The position numbers were made by a program, and so were the translations under genes. A stretch of DNA of 64,000 bases, taken from the NCBI GenBank assembly GCA_964564625.1, contig CAZMBE010000009.1, positions 1-64,000 on the forward strand, given 5' to 3'. This document shows positions 59,731 to 64,000 of the stretch, piece after piece (within the stretch, counting starts at the first letter, position 1; each line of letters starts with the position of its first letter). The notes beneath the pieces were generated by a model, which did not search any database, had not been told where the DNA came from, and saw only the letters and a program-made list of their open reading frames with translations. The stretch is from UBA2185 sp964564625 (GTDB lineage: Bacteria > Desulfobacterota > Syntrophia > Syntrophales > UBA2185).

Positions 59731-62247
59731 ATGAATAATGAAACAAAAGCAATAAACAATACATTAGCCACACTACACCGGGAAATCGCAGAGCTAAAAA
59801 AATCAGAAGCCGGATACAAACAAAAAGTGGAAGCTTTGCAAAAAAGTGAAAAGTATTTTCGAGCAATCACACAAAATTCTTCAGATATAATTATTATTGT
59901 GGATAAGAAAGGTACGATAACATATGTAAATTCCTCCGTTGAACATTTTCTGGGATATAAGCCGGAAGAATTAATCGGCAAGAGCGGTTTTGATTTTATT
60001 ATGCTCGCAGATATTCCGAGAGCTATATATGATTTTGGCAAGGCTATAATAGCAAAAGATATTAACATCCCGAATGCGTTTCGTGTCAGACACAAAGACG
60101 GCTCGGAGCACGTTTTAGAGGGCGTTGGTAATAATCTGTTAGATGATCCGACGGTTGCGGGTTTTGTCATGAATATTCGCGACATTACCGAGCGCAGGCA
60201 GGCAGAGGAAGAATTAAGGAACTATAGGGAGCATCTCAAGGAGCTGGTAGAAGAGCGCACGACTGAACTGAGAACGACAAATAAACAACTCCGGCGGGAA
60301 TTCAATGAGCGCACACAGGCGGAGGAGGCGTTGCGTAAGGCGGAGCGGGAAAAGTCTGCAATCCTGGATACTATGACAGAAATGGTTATTTATCTGGATA
60401 CGGATATGAAAGTAATATGGTCAAATAGCGCCATGAACCGTCAGTTTAATATGAAATCCAGCCAAATAGAGGGGAGAAAATGTTACGAGGTATTACACAA
60501 ACTGAAGAGACCCTGCAGGATCTGCCCCGTGGTGAAGTCTATTGAAACAGGGAAACCTTGTACCGTTGATGACTTTTCGTCTCTTGGCAAGAGATGGACG
60601 ATGCGCGCTTATCCTGTCCGGGATGAGGAAGGAAATCTTGCCGGGATGGTTGAAATAGTCACGGACATCACCACTCACAAGCAGGCTGAAAAGGCATTGC
60701 GTGACAGTGAATCAAAATTTCGTGACCTTTCCGAGCTTCTTCCCCAGGCGGTATTTGAATTTGATCTCCGGGGATGCTTCACCTATGCAAACCGGGCCGC
60801 ATTCAAAATGTTCGGATATTCACAGGCTGACTTTGAAAAAGGAGTCAATGCGATTGATGTGATCGCGCCGGTCGACCGGGAAAGAGCTGCGATGAACATA
60901 ATGAGGATGATGAAAAAGGAAATGCAATCAGGGACGGAGTATACGGCTCTCCGCAAGAACGGGGAAGAGTTCTCGGTCATCATCTATTCGACACCGATTC
61001 ACGCGGACGAAAAGGTTATCGGTCTGAGGGGCATTGCCATTGACTTCACCGAACGCAAGCGTGCGGAGGATGAAAAGCGAAGATTGGAGGAACGCCTACA
61101 ACGCGCGGAGAAAATGGAGTCCCTGGGCACCCTGGCGGGCGGTGTCGCTCATGATCTCAATAATGTTCTCGGCGTTGTCCTCGGCTATGCAGAACTGCTC
61201 CTTAACAGTGCGGATGAGTCAAGCCCGATCAAACCCCGTCTCTTGAACATTATGAAAGGGGGCGAGAAGGCCGCCGCCATTGTTCAGGACCTGCTGACGC
61301 TTGCCAGGAGGAGTGTGCCCAGTAGACAGGTTCTTAATCTGAACAAGGTCATTGCTGATTGTCAACAGTCACCGGAGTTTGAAAAATTGTCTTCCTATCA
61401 TCCCTCTGTAACGATCAAAACTGATCTTGAGCCGGACCTGTTGAACATTTCCGGATCTCCTGTACATCTTGGCAAGACATTATTCAATCTGGTTTCAAAT
61501 GCAAGTGAGGCCATGAAGAAAGGCGGCATTGTGACCATCAAAACGGCCAATCAATATCTGGACAAGCCCATTTATGGCTATGATGACGTCAGGGAGGGAG
61601 ATTATGTGGTGCTTACCGTGTCCGATACGGGTGAAGGTATACCGAAGGCTGACCTGAAGCGTATCTTTGAGCCTTTTTACACGAAGAAGGTCATGGGAAG
61701 AAGTGGCACTGGCCTGGGGTTGTCGGTGGTGTGGGGTACGGTGAAGGATAATTACGGCTATATCAATGTACAGAGCGAAGAAGGAAAGGGAAGTACCTTT
61801 GCCCTGTATTTTCCTGTAACGAGGGAAGATATTCCCGCTGAAGCTGCTGCTCTATCAATTTCAGAATATATGGGTAAAGGCGAACATATTCTGGTTGTGG
61901 ATGATGTCAAGGGTCAGCGCGACCTGGCAGCCGAAATGCTTAAGACACTGAATTACAATGTCACAAGCGTCTCCAGCGGTGAAGAGGCAGTGGCGTACCT
62001 GCAGGAACACAAAGCTGATTTGATGGTTCTGGACATGATCATGGATCCCGGCATGGACGGGCTTGACACCTATCGGAGCGTTCTTGAGATCCATCCCGCA
62101 CAGAAGGCGATTATCGTCAGCGGTTTTTCAGAAACACACCGTGTGAATGCCGCCCAGTCCCTCGGTGCGGGCGCCTATGTGAGAAAGCCCTATGTCATGG
62201 AGAAACTGGGACTGGAAGTAAGGAAGGAACTTGATCGATCCAGGTAA
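59731..62247 (+). CDS. hybrid histidine kinase with three PAS domains and a receiver
   Basis: An 838-residue cytoplasmic kinase with no membrane segment. In order: coiled coil, PAS 1 (about 40-155), coiled coil, PAS 2 (205-320) containing the cysteine cluster KRPCRICPVVKS plus a third Cys, PAS 3 (325-440), HisKA with the phosphorylated His in GVAHDLNNVLGVVLG, HATPase with NLVSNASEAM, DTGEGIP and GTGLGLSVVWG, and a C-terminal receiver with Asp in LMVLDMIMD. The ATG at 59731 has AGAGG at eight bases. It senses an unknown cytoplasmic signal; no cognate response-regulator gene is adjacent. Confidence 0.92.
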   Translation: MNNETKAINNTLATLHREIAELKKSEAGYKQKVEALQKSEKYFRAITQNSSDIIIIVDKKGTITYVNSSVEHFLGYKPEELIGKSGFDFIMLADIPRAIYDFGKAIIAKDINIPNAFRVRHKDGSEHVLEGVGNNLLDDPTVAGFVMNIRDITERRQAEEELRNYREHLKELVEERTTELRTTNKQLRREFNERTQAEEALRKAEREKSAILDTMTEMVIYLDTDMKVIWSNSAMNRQFNMKSSQIEGRKCYEVLHKLKRPCRICPVVKSIETGKPCTVDDFSSLGKRWTMRAYPVRDEEGNLAGMVEIVTDITTHKQAEKALRDSESKFRDLSELLPQAVFEFDLRGCFTYANRAAFKMFGYSQADFEKGVNAIDVIAPVDRERAAMNIMRMMKKEMQSGTEYTALRKNGEEFSVIIYSTPIHADEKVIGLRGIAIDFTERKRAEDEKRRLEERLQRAEKMESLGTLAGGVAHDLNNVLGVVLGYAELLLNSADESSPIKPRLLNIMKGGEKAAAIVQDLLTLARRSVPSRQVLNLNKVIADCQQSPEFEKLSSYHPSVTIKTDLEPDLLNISGSPVHLGKTLFNLVSNASEAMKKGGIVTIKTANQYLDKPIYGYDDVREGDYVVLTVSDTGEGIPKADLKRIFEPFYTKKVMGRSGTGLGLSVVWGTVKDNYGYINVQSEEGKGSTFALYFPVTREDIPAEAAALSISEYMGKGEHILVVDDVKGQRDLAAEMLKTLNYNVTSVSSGEEAVAYLQEHKADLMVLDMIMDPGMDGLDTYRSVLEIHPAQKAIIVSGFSETHRVNAAQSLGAGAYVRKPYVMEKLGLEVRKELDRSR

Positions 62248-62482
62248 GCTTAGGAGGATCACGAGTCATCTACAACCGGTAGTATTCAACCATTTCACAC
62301 TCATTGTGCTCATGAATAAGTGACAAGCGCGCTCCGTTGCTTCTCCTGCAAGAGAGGTCCCGATGATTATCGCAGATATGCTGCCTTTCGAGTCGTAATC
62401 AGGGCCCCAATTTTCAGTGACATACAATGGAGGCTTTTATAGAATCCCTTCCCGGAAAAGAAACTCTTATTAAAAGATTTTG

Positions 62483-63064
62483 TTAGTCGTAGGAGTTGTT
62501 TCCATGAACCGGTGATGTTACTTCCAATGGAAATCGATAACCAGCCTTCTCATAGATATCCCGTATCCGGATCAGGTCATCCATCATATTCTCTCCAGGG
62601 ACGCTTTCGCCCAGCCAGCGAGCCTTTTTGTTTGCGTTATCCAGAAACCAGCAGATAATGGAAACATCGGCGGCTTTGGCGATGTGCCAGAATCCTGTCT
62701 TGATAGTCTTTACTTTTTTGCGTGTCCCCTCCGGCACAATGGCCAGCAGAAACTCATCCCTGTCTTTAAAAATATCGGCCATCTGTTCCACGGTGCCCCG
62801 GGGCGATCGGCGATCGATCGGAATACCTCCAATGAAGTTGAAGACAGCAGACAGTGGCCAGAAAAACCATTCCTTCTTTACCATAATATGCCCGGTGCGC
62901 TTTATAATCCTATATCCAATGAAGGCCCTGACCGCATCCATATTAGATGTATGGGGAAAGCCGATAATTACATGCTTGCGGGAAAAATAGGAGGGGAGCG
63001 GTTCAAATTCCCAACCCATCAGGAAGTAAAGAAATTTTCCAAATAGACTCAATAGTTGCTTCAA
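62483..63064 (-). CDS. 1-acylglycerol-3-phosphate acyltransferase (PlsC)-like protein
   Basis: A 193-residue acyltransferase. The catalytic HX4D is in FPHTSNMDAVRAF and the substrate-binding motif in AIVPEGTRKKVK; TGFWHIAKAADVSI follows. It is somewhat shorter than typical PlsC (about 240) and has one N-terminal hydrophobic segment. It should transfer an acyl chain to a lysophospholipid or similar acceptor. The TTG at 63064 has AGAAAGGA at six bases and is preferred to a TTG two codons upstream. Confidence 0.82.
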   Translation of the reverse strand: MKQLLSLFGKFLYFLMGWEFEPLPSYFSRKHVIIGFPHTSNMDAVRAFIGYRIIKRTGHIMVKKEWFFWPLSAVFNFIGGIPIDRRSPRGTVEQMADIFKDRDEFLLAIVPEGTRKKVKTIKTGFWHIAKAADVSIICWFLDNANKKARWLGESVPGENMMDDLIRIRDIYEKAGYRFPLEVTSPVHGNNSYD

Positions 63065-63119
63065 ATGCAATCCTTTCTACACAACATTGCACGGGTAATT
63101 GAGAGTGCTTTCTGACATG

Positions 63120-63401
63120 TCAACGGATAGGGAAATTGACCCAAACATCAGGATGAACTGGACCGGGCATCATCGCCCGCAGTAGTTCGGAAACCGCCTG
63201 CTTGTGCTCCGCCATCAGGACTTTGATTTGCCAGTCTTTTCCCATCATCAGATGCCCCAGAATGCTGCTGTCGATGTTTAGGAAACAACCAAGGACTCTG
63301 GGGCTGTGGTCCTGCATTAGTTGCTCTATATGCCGATATAGGCGCTCGGCGCTGTCATCGGCCTCCAGTTCCCTGGGAAGGTGGATATTTGACAAGTTCA
63401 A
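63120..63401 (-). CDS. small hypothetical protein
   Basis: A 93-residue soluble protein of unrecognised family, start TTG with GAGGAA at seven bases. It has a helical look (LYRHIEQLMQDHSPRVLGCF, AEHKQAVSELLRAMMPG) with a Pro/His/Trp-rich end. It is on the minus strand upstream of the acyltransferase by 55 bases, so the two may be cotranscribed. A spurious frame is possible. Confidence 0.45.
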   Translation of the reverse strand: MNLSNIHLPRELEADDSAERLYRHIEQLMQDHSPRVLGCFLNIDSSILGHLMMGKDWQIKVLMAEHKQAVSELLRAMMPGPVHPDVWVNFPIR

Positions 63402-63486
63402 TAAATATTCCTCATTCTGACTAAAGATCGCTCACAGTTAAACCAAAATAAGGGAAAAAGCAACAAAAGGATGCTTATGGAAATCG

Positions 63487-63639
63487 TTGTCGGATCAGCC
63501 CGTCAAGCTTCTCAGGGCAGGAGATAAGGCCGTGGTTTCTCACAGCCTTATCTGGAATGGTCATTTACCGTATCTGGATTGCGGAGATCTGTATGACGGA
63601 TTTGCCTGTGAAAAGTGCAAGGACTGCTGTCATGAATAA
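63487..63639 (+). CDS. possible small Cys-rich peptide
   Basis: A TTG-initiated 50-codon frame ending GFACEKCKDCCHE, with five cysteines in its last 25 codons in a metal-ribbon-like spacing (C-x10-C-x2-C-x2-CC). The start has no clear ribosome site and the family is unknown. It may be a remnant or a chance frame. Confidence 0.2.
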   Translation: MSDQPVKLLRAGDKAVVSHSLIWNGHLPYLDCGDLYDGFACEKCKDCCHE

Positions 63640-64000
63640 CTCATCGCCTTCTCCTGCAAGAGCAGCAGCTTTCTACCAGCAATCATCAATGTTTTTCATG
63701 TTATGAGATTATTGACTCGTAGGTATAATAGTTAAGATGTAAAAAATTTGTGAATGTCCTTTTGAAAAGAATTGTGCTTTTTGATGCGTTATCAGACATT
63801 AAACTGAATATTTGAAGATCGCCCTCCCTGATGATGTAATTTTTCCTTCATACTTTTTTACGAAGTTTGAAATGTGATAGCTTTTCATCGTAATCCCTGA
63901 TACATATACGTACATCATTCGTCTACCTGGCAGGAAGGATGAACGCTCTGCATAATAGTATGCAATGCAGAAGCAAAATACGTGAAGCAGAGAGGGAGGA
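63640..64000. other. non-coding end of the window
   Basis: No gene, tRNA or convincing regulatory element is seen in the last 361 bases. AT-rich stretches are present but no promoter could be assigned. Confidence 0.5.

Noticed and set aside
62311..63662. CATGAATAA and TTCTCCTGCAAGAG occurring twice (near 62,320 and 63,640)
   Set aside because: The words are short and spacing differs (30 versus 18 bases); probably a weak or old duplication with no clear element.
1..64000. CRISPR arrays, rRNA genes, prophage or integrative element
   Set aside because: No regularly spaced repeats, rRNA sequence, integrase or phage genes were seen.

Overview
The window looks like a chromosomal segment of an anaerobic Gram-negative bacterium, most likely of the Desulfobacterota (former Deltaproteobacteria, possibly a Syntrophus-like lineage). 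This is an inference from gene content: an acyl-CoA ligase/acyl-CoA dehydrogenase pair, selA, a DUF39 homocysteine-synthesis protein, split GcvPA/GcvPB, a PilMNOPQ secretin system and GEMM control of pili. Two runs of exactly 100 N, each flanked by the same 55-bp sequence on both sides, show that it is a scaffolded draft assembly.

Layout. 1-3,160: fatty-acid activation/oxidation operon (minus) with a recognisable promoter. 3,160-6,130: YacP-like nuclease, holA, LOG-family hydrolase, rpsU. 6,275-10,480: minus-strand operon TPR protein-aminopeptidase P-gcvH paralogue-octanoyltransferase-hisC, ended by an intrinsic terminator. 10,480-17,700: plus-strand minor-pilin operon (DsbC-like, FimT, PilV, PilW, PilX, PilY1) preceded by a convincing cyclic-di-GMP (GEMM-I) riboswitch and closed by a strong terminator, followed by a group II intron domain V/VI-like relic. 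17,900-24,330: convergent minus-strand operon xre-ftsB-pilM-pilN-pilO-pilP-pilQ, a terminator, then a PilF-like TPR lipoprotein. Its control region has a CRP/FNR-type site at a class II activator distance and a tandem 72-bp repeat with AT-rich palindromes.

24,500-37,560: the rimP-nusA-infB-ylxP-rbfA-nrnA-truB-rpsO-pnp translation/RNA cluster, continued by an M16 protease, dut and the DUF39 gene. It is interrupted between infB and ylxP by a small inverted-repeat element holding a fragment of a four-helix-bundle (23S rRNA intervening-sequence) gene. A tRNA-Gly(CCC) lies upstream. 37,600-44,180: rho-rpmE-prfA-prmC-murA-hisD. 44,390-49,010: pgeF, rluD, and the selA/HemN-like pair. 49,200-59,440 (plus): def, then a complete glycine cleavage locus gcvT-gcvH-gcvPA-gcvPB-DUF-lipA-lpdA followed by an exported hydrolase and a lipoprotein. 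59,700-64,000: a multi-PAS hybrid histidine kinase, a PlsC-like acyltransferase, a small hypothetical gene and mostly non-coding sequence.

How it fits together. LipM (7,418) and LipA (55,023) would supply lipoyl groups to GcvH, with Lpd regenerating them, so the two distant loci form one lipoate/glycine-cleavage system with two GcvH paralogues. The two convergent pilus operons together encode the alignment complex, secretin, minor pilins and tip adhesin, but PilA, PilB, PilC, PilT and PilD are not here. The most unusual items are the riboswitch with its possible alternative pairing, the regulatory repeats ahead of the xre-ftsB-pil operon, the two relic elements, the GcvH paralogue and the two repairable assembly gaps.
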